Shown piece after piece: positions 50,947 to 59,761 of a stretch of 64,000 nt of DNA. Under the pieces are notes generated by a model that worked only from the letters and a program-made list of their open reading frames with translations, made no database searches and had not been told where the DNA came from. The stretch comes from SLFH01 sp050486265. Lineage in GTDB: Bacteria > Planctomycetota > Phycisphaerae > Phycisphaerales > UBA1924. Positions within the stretch are counted from its first letter, which is position 1, and each line of letters opens with the position of its first letter. The position numbers and the translations under genes were made by a program. The DNA lies in NCBI GenBank assembly GCA_050486265.1, contig JBJHCY010000013.1, forward strand, positions 1 through 64,000. Direction: 5' to 3'.

Positions 50947-51660
50947 ATGTCCGCAGGCAAGACCGTCCTCGTCGTTGACGACGAACGCGACCTCGCTGAA
51001 CTGGTCGCCTTCAACCTCCAGAAAGAGGGCTACAACGCCGTCATCGCCCACGACGGCAGAGAAGCGCTCGCCAAGATCGCCAAACAGACTCCAGACCTTG
51101 CCATCCTCGATGTCATGATGCCCGAGATCGACGGCATCAAACTCGCCAGCCGCCTCCGGGCCGACAAGGCCACCGCCACCCTCCCCATCATCATGCTCAC
51201 CGCCAAGGGTGAGGAGGTCGATGAGCTGATCGGCCTCCAGGTCGGAGCCGACGACTACATCCCCAAGCCATTCTCCATGAAGATTCTGATGGCACGCGTT
51301 TCGGCCCTCCTCAGGCGGGCCGAGCCCCGGGCCGAGGGCGATGAGGACGAAACAAAGGAACTCGGCCCCGTCACCGTCAACCTCTCCACCCACGAGGCTT
51401 TCGTCGAGGGCGAGCAGATCCGCCTCACCCTGACCGAGTTCCGCGTGCTGGCCACGCTGATCGAGGCGGGGGGCAGGGTTCTCAGCCGCGGCGCGCTGAT
51501 CGCCAAGGCCATCGGCCCGGGCATCACCGTCACCGAGCGCACGATCGATGTCCATGTCACCTCGATCCGCAAGAAACTCGGGCCCCACGCCGGGCTGATC
51601 CAGACCGTCCGCGGCGTTGGGTACCGCGCGACGCTGAAGGCCGAGGCCGAGGCCGAGTGA
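50947..51660 (+). CDS. phoB: PhoB-like response regulator
   Basis: 237 residues. Receiver domain with acidic pair VVDDERDLAELV, phosphoacceptor Asp in LAILDVMMPEIDG, Thr/Lys switch IMLTAKGEE and ADDYIPKPF. C-terminal OmpR/PhoB winged helix (LTLTEFRVLATLIEAGGRVLSRGALI, ERTIDVHVTSIRKKLG, VRGVGYRATLK). The next gene is its likely kinase. The name PhoB rests on domain order and the PhoR-like partner. Confidence 0.85.
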   Translation: MSAGKTVLVVDDERDLAELVAFNLQKEGYNAVIAHDGREALAKIAKQTPDLAILDVMMPEIDGIKLASRLRADKATATLPIIMLTAKGEEVDELIGLQVGADDYIPKPFSMKILMARVSALLRRAEPRAEGDEDETKELGPVTVNLSTHEAFVEGEQIRLTLTEFRVLATLIEAGGRVLSRGALIAKAIGPGITVTERTIDVHVTSIRKKLGPHAGLIQTVRGVGYRATLKAEAEAE

Positions 51661-51692
51661 ACCCGCGTCCGGTTGTCCTTCTATAGAGTCCG

Positions 51693-53051
51693 ATGCCGAC
51701 CCGCCCTCTCCACCACGCGCCCGTCCCCGCTCTTGCGGGGTGCGGCGCCCTTGCCTTGGGGGCCGGTGTCCTCTCGCTGGCGGGCAGCCTGCCCCTCTGG
51801 GCCGGGGCGTCTGCGGTCGGCGTCGGCCTTATCGCCTCGCTCTGGACGATTCGGGACGCCCGAGCGTCGTCTTCGGCGCGCCTGAGCCGCCTCCGGTCCC
51901 AGCGGCGCGCCAGAGCACAGCGCCGGGCCCGGTCGGGCCAGCGCCTCTCGACCCTGCAGGCCGTGATCGACGCGATCGACGCTCCTGTGATCGCCACCGA
52001 CGAGCACGGGTTGGTTCGCGTCGCCAACGCCGCGGCCGAACTCTTCTTATCCAGGCGCGAAGCCCCGCTGGTCGGCCAGGGGATCGAGGAACTCTTCACC
52101 CAGGGCGACCTGCTTCGTCTGCACGAGTCTGCCGCGACCGGACCTCCCGTTTCCGGGCGCGTCCGCCTGCAACGCCCCGAGGGCATCCGGGTGTTTGAGG
52201 CCGCCGCGGCGCCCGCGTTGGGGCGCGGCGTCGGGAGGCGGGGCGTGGTGATGACGCTCCGCGATGTCACCGAGCTGGCGACCGCCGTGCAACTCAAGAC
52301 CGACTTCGTCGCCAACGCCTCGCACGAGCTGCGCACGCCTCTGGCCTCGATCAGGGGGGCCGTCGAGACCCTCCGCGACGGGGGCGTCGAGCCCGGTCCG
52401 ATGCAGGAGCGGCTGGTCCAGATGATCGCGTCCAACGCGTTGCGCCTGGAAGAGCTGATGAACGATCTGCTCGACCTCTCGCGCCTGGAGTCGCCCGAGG
52501 CGACGATCGCCCGTGACGCGGTCGACGCCTGGGCGATGGCGGGGCGCCTGGGCGCCCTGTTCGACAGCGTCTGCGACGAGCGGAACATCGAGCTCGCCTT
52601 CGAGCTCGACCCCCGCCTCAAGGGCCTTCGGACCGACCGCCAGCTCCTGGAGATGATTCTCAAGAATCTGATCGAGAACGCGACCAAGTTCGCTAACCCC
52701 GGCACGACGGTCCGCGTTGTCGGTCGCCCTGTTCTCTCCAAACGCGGGCCGGAGGGCGTCCGCTTCGAGGTGATCGACAAGGGCCAGGGCATCCCTCTGA
52801 AAGACCAGCCGCGGGTCTTCGAGCGCTTCTATCAGGTCGACCCCGCCAGAACCGGCTCCGGTCGGCGCGGCACCGGGCTGGGGCTGGCGATCGTCAAGCA
52901 CGCGGTCCGCAACCTCGACGGGAGCGTCGGCCTCGAGTCGGTCTGGCAGAGCGGGACAACCGTCTGGTTCGAGCTGCCCGGGTGCCTCGGCACGCCCGCC
53001 GAGGGGCCGAAGAAGCGTCAGCGAGAAAGCGGGGCGACATCGACCCCGTGA
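51693..53051 (+). CDS. phoR: PhoR-like sensor histidine kinase
   Basis: 452 residues: two N-terminal hydrophobic helices (ALAGCGALALGAGVLSLAG, LWAGASAVGVGLIASLW), a PAS-like domain (VIDAIDAPVIATDEHGLVRV), HisKA with FVANASHELRTPLASIRG, then HATPase boxes ILKNLIENATKFANP, VIDKGQGIP and GTGLGLAIVKHAV. 32 bp after the regulator gene. Its end overlaps the convergent lipoprotein gene by 34 bp. Confidence 0.87.
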   Translation: MPTRPLHHAPVPALAGCGALALGAGVLSLAGSLPLWAGASAVGVGLIASLWTIRDARASSSARLSRLRSQRRARAQRRARSGQRLSTLQAVIDAIDAPVIATDEHGLVRVANAAAELFLSRREAPLVGQGIEELFTQGDLLRLHESAATGPPVSGRVRLQRPEGIRVFEAAAAPALGRGVGRRGVVMTLRDVTELATAVQLKTDFVANASHELRTPLASIRGAVETLRDGGVEPGPMQERLVQMIASNALRLEELMNDLLDLSRLESPEATIARDAVDAWAMAGRLGALFDSVCDERNIELAFELDPRLKGLRTDRQLLEMILKNLIENATKFANPGTTVRVVGRPVLSKRGPEGVRFEVIDKGQGIPLKDQPRVFERFYQVDPARTGSGRRGTGLGLAIVKHAVRNLDGSVGLESVWQSGTTVWFELPGCLGTPAEGPKKRQRESGATSTP

Positions 53052-53473
53052 AGCTGGCGGAGGCGCCTCGCTACGGCCCTGATCAAACGATCTTCGTCGG
53101 ACGGGCGGCCGAACCGCCCGAGCCTCGCCCGGAGGGTGAACTCGTTCTCGCCCACCGGCGTGATCACCAGCTCGCCCGGCCGGCCCTGGGCATCGATCAG
53201 CTCGTAGCGGCGGCCGCCTTCTGGGCCTGGCCCTGCGCGGACGATCGCCAGCTCGGCCCGGATCATCGCGGCGTCGACGGCGGCGTCGAGGTCGGCAGCG
53301 TCGCCGATCGCCCGCATGACCGAGGGATCGCCGGCGAAGCGTGGGCCTTCTGGCGCGCCCCCGTTTGCGCAGCCGGCGACCGAGGCGGCAAGAAGACCGA
53401 TAACTACTGCGATCGGGATGGCCATCGGGGCTCGGCGTGCGGAGAGGACTGGGAACTCGGTGGGTCGGGCCAT
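53018..53473 (-). CDS. Predicted lipoprotein
   Basis: 151 residues from ATG 53473: MARPTEFPVLSARRAPMAIP, hydrophobic segment and lipobox VAGC. The mature part has RAIGDAADLDAAVDAAMIRAEL and LVITPVGENEFTLRARLGRF. Overlaps the 3' end of the kinase gene on the other strand. Unknown function. Confidence 0.65.
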   Translation of the reverse strand: MARPTEFPVLSARRAPMAIPIAVVIGLLAASVAGCANGGAPEGPRFAGDPSVMRAIGDAADLDAAVDAAMIRAELAIVRAGPGPEGGRRYELIDAQGRPGELVITPVGENEFTLRARLGRFGRPSDEDRLIRAVARRLRQLHGVDVAPLSR

Positions 53474-53637
53474 GCGTATCTTCTCGGGCCGGTGTTCGCC
53501 GAGGAGGGAGAAAAGGGGTGGGGCCGGTGACGGATGATCGCTTACACTCTCGTTCCCGTCTGGAAGGGTGGCCGGAAGGCCGCCGGACGGGAGATCGGTC
53601 CGCGCCACCGCCGGGGGCGCGACGGAGACAGGATCGC

Positions 53638-54633
53638 GTGGAGATCACGATACGAATCCCCCACGGCCCCGACGGCGTCGGCGTGGTCGGCTCGGCCGAC
53701 CGCAACATCAAGATGCTCCGTGAAGCGCTGGGTGTGAGGATCTCCAGCGTGGACGGGTCGATCCGGATCGGGGGCGAGTCCGACGCGGTGGCGGTCGCGC
53801 GCAATGTGCTCGAACAGATCGGTGCGGCGGCGGGGCGTGAGGAGTCGCTCAGCCGCGAGCAGGTGCTGGACCTGATCGCCGACGAATCGGCCCGGGCCCG
53901 ACTCGGTGGCCGATCGCACACGCCCGGTGCGGCCTCGGGCACCCTGAGTTGGGAGGGGGATCTCGATGTGTACGCGGGCGGGCGTCGCGTCGTCGCCCGA
54001 ACCCCCAATCAGGAGCGTTACCTGGAAGCGATGCGGACCAACGACCTCGTGTTCGGGGTGGGTCCGGCGGGGACGGGCAAGACTTTTCTGGCGGTGGCGG
54101 CGGCGGTGCACCTGCTCAAGCAGCACCGGGCGAAAAAGGTGGTGCTGGTCCGCCCGGCTGTTGAGGCGGGGGAGAAGCTGGGGTTCCTGCCGGGCGACCT
54201 GGAGGCGAAGGTGAACCCGTATCTGCGTCCTCTGCTCGACGCGCTGCACGACATGGCCGATTACGGGACGATCAGGAGGTTCATGGAGGGCGATGTGGTG
54301 GAGATCGTCCCCCTGGCGTTCATGCGGGGTCGCACCCTGAACGGGTCGGTGATCATTCTCGACGAAGCGCAGAACTCGACGCGGGGACAGATGAAAATGT
54401 TCCTGACCCGCATGGGGCACGGCTCGAAGATGATCGTGACGGGCGACCCGACCCAGGTGGACCTGCCCGATCCGGGCGAGAGCGGGCTGGTCGACGCGGT
54501 ACGCCGGCTCAAGCGCGTGCGGGGGGTCGAGAGCGTCTGGCTGGAAGGGGCGGATGTGGTCCGTCACCCGCTCGTGCAGCGGGTGCTGGAGGCGTACGGG
54601 GACGAACGGCCTGTTGAAACAGAGGCGGGCTGA
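53638..54633 (+). CDS. phoH: PhoH-family ATPase
   Basis: 331 residues. N-terminal KH-like domain (VVGSADRNIKMLREALGV) and PhoH ATPase: TPNQERYLEAMRTNDLVFGV, Walker A GPAGTGKTFLAVAAAVHLL, LVRPAVEAGEKLGFLPGDL, Walker B VIILDEAQNSTRGQMKMFL and TRMGHGSKMIVTGDPTQVDLP. It is likely an RNA-related ATPase (YbeZ type). GTG 53638 is preferred; an upstream GTG at 53527 is possible. No ybeY gene follows, unlike the common order. Confidence 0.88.
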   Translation: MEITIRIPHGPDGVGVVGSADRNIKMLREALGVRISSVDGSIRIGGESDAVAVARNVLEQIGAAAGREESLSREQVLDLIADESARARLGGRSHTPGAASGTLSWEGDLDVYAGGRRVVARTPNQERYLEAMRTNDLVFGVGPAGTGKTFLAVAAAVHLLKQHRAKKVVLVRPAVEAGEKLGFLPGDLEAKVNPYLRPLLDALHDMADYGTIRRFMEGDVVEIVPLAFMRGRTLNGSVIILDEAQNSTRGQMKMFLTRMGHGSKMIVTGDPTQVDLPDPGESGLVDAVRRLKRVRGVESVWLEGADVVRHPLVQRVLEAYGDERPVETEAG

Positions 54634-54640
54634 GCAGCCG

Positions 54641-57028
54641 ATGGCCAGAGAACACACCAGAACCGGACGGAGCAAGGCGAAGGGACGCGCCGGCGATGTC
54701 GGGAGGCTCCGCGACCGGCCCAAGTCCGAGCTGCTGCTGACGGCGCTGCGTTCGCGCGAGTTCGGCTGGGCGGTGGTGATCGTGCTGCTGCTCACGGCGT
54801 TGTGCGCGCCCCTGGCGGTCTGGACGCGGGAGCGGCCGATCGAGGCGCCCGGGCGCGTGATGACCATCACGCGCGAGGTGCGCGTGCCGGTGCAGATCCA
54901 CGACGAGTCGGCGACGCAGGCGGCGCAGGCGGAGGCCCGCCAGCGGACGCCCCGCGTGTACATCGAAGAGGCGGGCGTCCTCGACGAGATCCGCTCGTCG
55001 CTGCTGAACCTCCCGCGGACGCTGGAGAACGCCGAGACGATCGAGGATGTTGAGGCCGGGATCGTCGATCGCTTCGGCCTGACGCAGGAGCGTATGGACG
55101 CGGTGCGTGTCGCGGCCGACGAGGGTCGCGAGCGCGAGGCGTGGCGGCGCGGGGTCGAGCAGCTCGTCGAGCTGCTCCGCGAGACGCCGATCCTCGACGA
55201 GGAGACCTGGCAGCGAGAGAGCCAGGTCGGCCTGCGGGGCGAGAAGTTCATCGAGCTGCGCGGGCGCGTCAACCGGCCGGTTTCCGACGAGTCGGCGATC
55301 AACCTGGGCGACCGGCGCCAGCTCGAACGGGAGGCGTCGCGCCTGGCGTGGGCGGCGGGCTTCCGGGACGGGCAGGCCGAGGCGGTCGCGGCTCGGCTCC
55401 AGAGCGAGCCGAAGGCGACCTACCGCTTCGACGAGACGGCGACGCTTGAGGCGCAGCAGCGTGCCGCCGAGGCGGTCCCGGCGCAGCGTCGCGAGGTGCC
55501 GCGCGGGACGATCATCTTCCGGCGGGGCGATGTGCTCAGCGCGTCGCAGTACGAGCTTCACCAGATCGAGATGGCGAGGTTCCGCGAGCAGCGTCCGGCG
55601 TGGACGCTGGCGCTGAAGCGGTTCTCGATCGGGCTCGGTGTGGGGCTGCTGCTGATCGCGGGTGCGGTGTACTGCACGATGTTCTGCCCCCGTCTACGCG
55701 CCAGCCCGTCGCGCATGGGCTGGATGGCTGGGCTCCTGGGGCTGGCGACCTTACTGTCGTGCCTTGGGACGGTTGTGTTCCCGCAGCTGTCGGTGGTGAC
55801 GCTGACGGCGCCGGTGATCTTCGCCGCGGTGATCATCGTGATCGCGTACGACCAGCGGACGGCGTTGGCGGTCGGCGGGCTGCTTGCGTTGTTGGTGTGT
55901 TTGTCGACGGGTGCGCCCATGTCGACGCTGGCGCTTATGGGGGCGGGGATAGGCGTGGCGGTCTGGCACCTGCCGGACATCCGCAGCCGCAACACGCTGA
56001 TCCGCATGGGCATCACGCTTGCGATCACGCTGGGCCTGGGCTCGGCGCTGGCGGACCTCTTGGAAGGCCCGGTGACGCCGGCGCTCTTGGGGCAGTCGGG
56101 GCGTGACGCGTTCCTGGCGGCGATCACGGGCGTGTTCGTCGCGGCGCTGACGATGTTTATTCTGCCGACGATCGAGCGCGTGTTCGACATCACCACCGGC
56201 ATGTCGCTGGTGGAGCTGCGCGACCCCAAGCAGCCGCTGCTCCGAGAGCTGCAGATGCGCGCCCCGGGCACCTACAACCACTCGCTGAATGTCGCGTCGA
56301 TCGCCGAGGCGGCGGCGGACTCGATCCGGGCCGACTCGCTGCTGACCTATGTCGGCGGGCTGTACCACGACATCGGGAAGATGAACAAGCCCGAGTACTT
56401 CGTGGAGAACCAGGCCGGCGGCCCCAACAAGCACGACAAGCTCAGCCCCGCGATGAGCCTGCTGGTGATCGTCGGGCATGTCAAGGACGGGGTCGAGATG
56501 GCCCGCGAGTACGGGCTGCCCAAGCCGGTGGTCCACTTCATCGAGGCGCACCACGGGACGACGCTCGTCGAGTATTTCTACCGCAGGGCTCAGGAGCAGG
56601 CGCAGGAACAAGCGGCCCAGCGGAAGGCCGAGAAGGCGCAGAAGGAAGCCGCAGAAGAGGGCAAGGCGGTCGCGACCGCCCCCGCGCCGGCGTCGCTGGA
56701 GGGGCCCGAGGAGTTCGAGTACCGCTACCCCGGCCCGCGCCCGCGCACCAAGGAAGTCGCGATCCTCATGCTCGCCGACGCGATCGAGAGCGCCACGCGC
56801 ACGCTCGCCGAACCCACGCCCTCACGCATCGAGACTCTCGTGCGGACGATCGCCGACCGGCGCCTGCTCGACGGCCAGTTCGACGAGTGCAACCTGACCC
56901 TCGCCGAGCTGCGGACGATCACCGAGTCGATCAGCAAGACCGTCGCCTCGATCTACCACGGGCGGATCTCGTACCAGAGCGACAAGGGCGACAGCCGCAG
57001 GGAGACGCGGACCTCGCGGCTGGCGTGA
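54641..57028 (+). CDS. 7TM-HD membrane phosphohydrolase (PgpH-like)
   Basis: 795 residues: N-terminal membrane helix (FGWAVVIVLLLTALCAPLAVW), large extracellular 7TMR-HD domain (residues about 60-310), then seven membrane helices (about 325-515) and a cytosolic HD domain with LLTYVGGLYHDIGKMNKPEYF and IEAHHGTTLVEYFYRRA. Related proteins hydrolyse cyclic di-AMP. A Lys/Glu/Ala-rich insertion lies near residues 650-690. Starts 8 bp after phoH, a common pairing with PhoH and YbeY. Confidence 0.87.
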   Translation: MAREHTRTGRSKAKGRAGDVGRLRDRPKSELLLTALRSREFGWAVVIVLLLTALCAPLAVWTRERPIEAPGRVMTITREVRVPVQIHDESATQAAQAEARQRTPRVYIEEAGVLDEIRSSLLNLPRTLENAETIEDVEAGIVDRFGLTQERMDAVRVAADEGREREAWRRGVEQLVELLRETPILDEETWQRESQVGLRGEKFIELRGRVNRPVSDESAINLGDRRQLEREASRLAWAAGFRDGQAEAVAARLQSEPKATYRFDETATLEAQQRAAEAVPAQRREVPRGTIIFRRGDVLSASQYELHQIEMARFREQRPAWTLALKRFSIGLGVGLLLIAGAVYCTMFCPRLRASPSRMGWMAGLLGLATLLSCLGTVVFPQLSVVTLTAPVIFAAVIIVIAYDQRTALAVGGLLALLVCLSTGAPMSTLALMGAGIGVAVWHLPDIRSRNTLIRMGITLAITLGLGSALADLLEGPVTPALLGQSGRDAFLAAITGVFVAALTMFILPTIERVFDITTGMSLVELRDPKQPLLRELQMRAPGTYNHSLNVASIAEAAADSIRADSLLTYVGGLYHDIGKMNKPEYFVENQAGGPNKHDKLSPAMSLLVIVGHVKDGVEMAREYGLPKPVVHFIEAHHGTTLVEYFYRRAQEQAQEQAAQRKAEKAQKEAAEEGKAVATAPAPASLEGPEEFEYRYPGPRPRTKEVAILMLADAIESATRTLAEPTPSRIETLVRTIADRRLLDGQFDECNLTLAELRTITESISKTVASIYHGRISYQSDKGDSRRETRTSRLA

Positions 57029-57082
57029 TGGGGGCCGTCGTCGTCGGGGCGGATCGGTTCGCGCCCTTGGTTGTCTAGCGCA

Positions 57083-57104
57083 CCGACCTCGCCTGCGAGG
57101 TCGG
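57083..57104. terminator. Hairpin between convergent genes
   Basis: CCGACCTCG, loop CCTG, CGAGGTCGG. No T-run on either side, so its function as terminator is uncertain. Confidence 0.4.
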
Positions 57105-57138
57105 CGGCGCAGGCGGGCGCTGCGGTTTGCAGCACTGC

Positions 57139-58404
57139 TCACCGAGCCGCGAGTTGGTCGCGCACGCCGTAATGCTCATCGAGCACATTTCGCCAGTCAT
57201 CGAGGCTTTCGACCGCGATCATGGCCTTGCGGACCCGCTCGCCCTCTGGGTGATGGGCGGCGAAGCGGATGCCGAACTTGCGCATCGCCTTGGCGGTGTG
57301 CAGCTCGGGGCGTCGCATCTGCGCGTTGACGCCCATCGCGAGCTCGAAGTGGCTCAGCAGGACTTCGCGCTGCTCGTCGATGGTCGGGGGCGTCGGCGGG
57401 TCGCCGGCCATCATCTGGCGCGCCTGGCGGAAGATCCACGGGTTGCCGATGCACCCGCGAGCCACGCTCACGCCGGCGACGCCGGTGTACTCGATCATCC
57501 TGAAGATGTCCGGGGCCGACCAGATGTCGCCCGAGCCGAGGATCACGCGCCCCGGGTTCTTGGCCACGATCTCGCGGAGCAGGTCCCAGCGGCTGGGGCC
57601 GATGTACTTCTGCTGGACCGTCCGCGCGTGCACGGTGGCCCACGCGACGCCCGTCTCGAAAGTCGCGTCCATGATGCGGTCGAAGTTGCGGGCCATCTCC
57701 GGCGTGTCGTCGAACGAGCGCCGGATTTTGATGGTGACCGGGACCCGCGTCGGCAGCGCCTCACGCACGGCGCGGACGATCGCGATCGCGCCCTCGGGCT
57801 CGGCGAGCCAGTGCCCGCCCCGGGCCTTGCGCGCGATCTTCTTGACCGGGCAGGCGAGGTTGATGTCGATGGCGGCGAAGGTGTCGGCCGGGTCGTGACC
57901 GTTCGAGCCCCCCGGGGTCTCGTGAGCGGCCTCGGCACTTGCCCCGCTGGGCGAGGTCTCGGCCATCTGCCGGTAGACGCGGTCTGGGCGTCGGCCCTGC
58001 TCGATCATCTTGAGGGCCGCGGCGGCCATCTCGGCGGGGTCTGAGCCCATGATCTGGCCGACGAGGGGGTGGTCTTCGTCGCCGCCGGGGACATTGTCGT
58101 GCAGTTCGCCGAGGTCGGCCTTGGCGAAGCCTCTGCCGCCGGCGAGGAGGGTGCGGTCGAGGAGGGCCTCGGTGACGCAGAGGGGGCAGCCGTGTCGGCG
58201 GGCGATGATGCGCATGGCCGCGTCGGAGTACCCTGCAAGGCCGGCCTGGAAGAACGGGGCGTCGAAGGCGGGAACGATTGCCGCCAGACGCGGGTCGGGC
58301 CCGCGCTCGCCGAGGCGGCGCGCGACCGCACCGGCGTCGATCGCGCCCGAGCCCGGGGCGACGGCCGGTGTCGGCGGGGTGGCGTTGCCTGTGCTGCAGC
58401 CCAT
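57139..58404 (-). CDS. dus: tRNA-dihydrouridine synthase (DusB-like) with insertion
   Basis: 421 residues. FMN-dependent reduction of uridines in tRNA. PAFDAPFFQAGLAGYSDAAMR, GQIMGSDPAEMAAAALKMIEQ, then a poorly conserved ~45-residue insertion (residues about 160-205), and INLACPVKKIARKARGGHWL with the catalytic Cys. VTIKIRRSFDD, VHARTVQQKYIGPSRW, ILGSGDIWSAPD and GVSVARGCIGNPWIF complete the barrel. ATG 58404 (MGCSTGNATPP) is chosen. Confidence 0.86.
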   Translation of the reverse strand: MGCSTGNATPPTPAVAPGSGAIDAGAVARRLGERGPDPRLAAIVPAFDAPFFQAGLAGYSDAAMRIIARRHGCPLCVTEALLDRTLLAGGRGFAKADLGELHDNVPGGDEDHPLVGQIMGSDPAEMAAAALKMIEQGRRPDRVYRQMAETSPSGASAEAAHETPGGSNGHDPADTFAAIDINLACPVKKIARKARGGHWLAEPEGAIAIVRAVREALPTRVPVTIKIRRSFDDTPEMARNFDRIMDATFETGVAWATVHARTVQQKYIGPSRWDLLREIVAKNPGRVILGSGDIWSAPDIFRMIEYTGVAGVSVARGCIGNPWIFRQARQMMAGDPPTPPTIDEQREVLLSHFELAMGVNAQMRRPELHTAKAMRKFGIRFAAHHPEGERVRKAMIAVESLDDWRNVLDEHYGVRDQLAAR

Positions 58405-58430
58405 CGGCCAGACGATAGGAAAGGGAAGCG

Positions 58431-58943
58431 ATGCGACAGCGATCTGACGGGCGACGGGCGGACGCACACCGGCGATCGGCGCGGCTCAGCGCCTCGGCGT
58501 GCCTCCTCGCCCTGACACTTGTCCTGGGTTCTGTTCTGGGCGCGGGCCTGGGCGGGTGCGCCGGGATGCGGATCGACACCACCTACGCGAGGCCTTATCC
58601 CGCCGAACTGGCCCAGGGCGAGACGCTGGACATCCAGGTCTTCAGGCGCAAGGGGCGGGTCGAGTTCACCAACACCACGGCCAGAAGTTTCGGGCCCGCG
58701 ACGCTCTGGCTGAACCGGTGGTACAGCCGCCCGATCGAGCCGCTGGATGTCGGCGAGAGCCGCTCGTACCGGCTCGACGAGTTCCGCGACGAGTTCGGCG
58801 AGGGGTTCAGGCCGGGCGGGTTCTGGGCGACGCGTCCGCCCGACCGGCTGTACCTGGCCCAGCTCGATGTCGAGGGCGAGGGCGGGGACGAGAATGGTCC
58901 GACGCTGTACGGGCTGGTCGTCGTCTCCGACCGGCCGGACTGA
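58431..58943 (+). CDS. Predicted lipoprotein
   Basis: 170 residues. Long basic N-region, hydrophobic LLALTLVLGSVLGAGLGGC with lipobox LGGC. The mature part is beta-rich with VEFTNTTARSFGPATLWLN and YLAQLDVEGEGG. AAGGGAAGCG precedes the ATG. Divergent from the dus gene. Unknown function. Confidence 0.7.
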   Translation: MRQRSDGRRADAHRRSARLSASACLLALTLVLGSVLGAGLGGCAGMRIDTTYARPYPAELAQGETLDIQVFRRKGRVEFTNTTARSFGPATLWLNRWYSRPIEPLDVGESRSYRLDEFRDEFGEGFRPGGFWATRPPDRLYLAQLDVEGEGGDENGPTLYGLVVVSDRPD

Positions 58944-58978
58944 CCCTGTAACCTCGACGCTACAGCGGAGCACGCGCG

Positions 58979-59716
58979 ATGGCGAACATCCTTGTGGTCG
59001 GGCCCCACCCCGACGATCAGGAACTGGGCATGGGCGGGACCATCGCGAAGATGGCCGAGCTCGGGCACGATGTCCTGCTGCTGGATGTCACCGACGGCGA
59101 GCCCACGCCCTACGGCGACCCGGTGACACGGGCCGCCGAGGCCGAAGCGGCCGCGAAGATCCTCTCGCCCGGGCCGGACAAGGCGGGGGCCAAGCCGGTT
59201 GCGCGCGTGACGATCGGGCTGAAGAACCGGTTTGTCGAGCACACGATCGAGGCGCGCCACGCGGTGGCGGGCGTGATGCGGGCCCATCAGAGCGATGTGG
59301 TCTTTGTGCCGTACTTCGAAGACGCCCACCCGGACCACAAGGCTGTGACGCGGATTGTCGAGGACGCTCGTTTCGACGCGAAACTGACGAAGCTGGAGAT
59401 GCCGACGCCCGAGGGGATGACGCCGGGCGAGGCGTGCTACCCGCGATGGCTGTTCTACTACTACGCGACGCACCTGCGATGGGTGGCGGACCCGAGCTTT
59501 GTGATGGACATCACGGGGTACCTCGGGCCGAAGCTCGACTCGATCCGGGCGTACCGGACGCAGTTCGTTTTGCCCGAGAAGAACCGGGGCGTGGTGGAGT
59601 GGGTGGAGGCGTCGGCGCGGTACTTCGGCAGCCGCATCGGCGTAACGCACGCCGAGCCGTTTTACACGAAAGAGCCGGTCGGCTTTTCGGATCTCGGGGT
59701 GCTGGTCGGTCTGTGA
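58979..59716 (+). CDS. bshB1: PIG-L-family deacetylase, BshB1-like
   Basis: 245 residues with zinc motifs GPHPDDQELGMGGTIAK and FEDAHPDHKAV. C-terminus SIRAYRTQFVLPEKNRGVVE and ASARYFGSRIGVTHAEPF is like BshB1, which deacetylates GlcNAc-malate in bacillithiol synthesis. Together with the YpdA-like gene at 42 kb this suggests bacillithiol or an analogue. bshA and bshC are not in the window. PIG-L members act on other GlcNAc substrates too. Confidence 0.75.
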   Translation: MANILVVGPHPDDQELGMGGTIAKMAELGHDVLLLDVTDGEPTPYGDPVTRAAEAEAAAKILSPGPDKAGAKPVARVTIGLKNRFVEHTIEARHAVAGVMRAHQSDVVFVPYFEDAHPDHKAVTRIVEDARFDAKLTKLEMPTPEGMTPGEACYPRWLFYYYATHLRWVADPSFVMDITGYLGPKLDSIRAYRTQFVLPEKNRGVVEWVEASARYFGSRIGVTHAEPFYTKEPVGFSDLGVLVGL

Positions 59717-59761
59717 ACGGGGCGGGCGGGCGTCGGCGGGGTCGGCCGCTAAAGTCTGCTT

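Noticed and set aside
59717..59761. Magnesium riboswitch before mgtE
   Set aside because: Only 45 bp separate mgtE from the gene before it; too short for such a leader.
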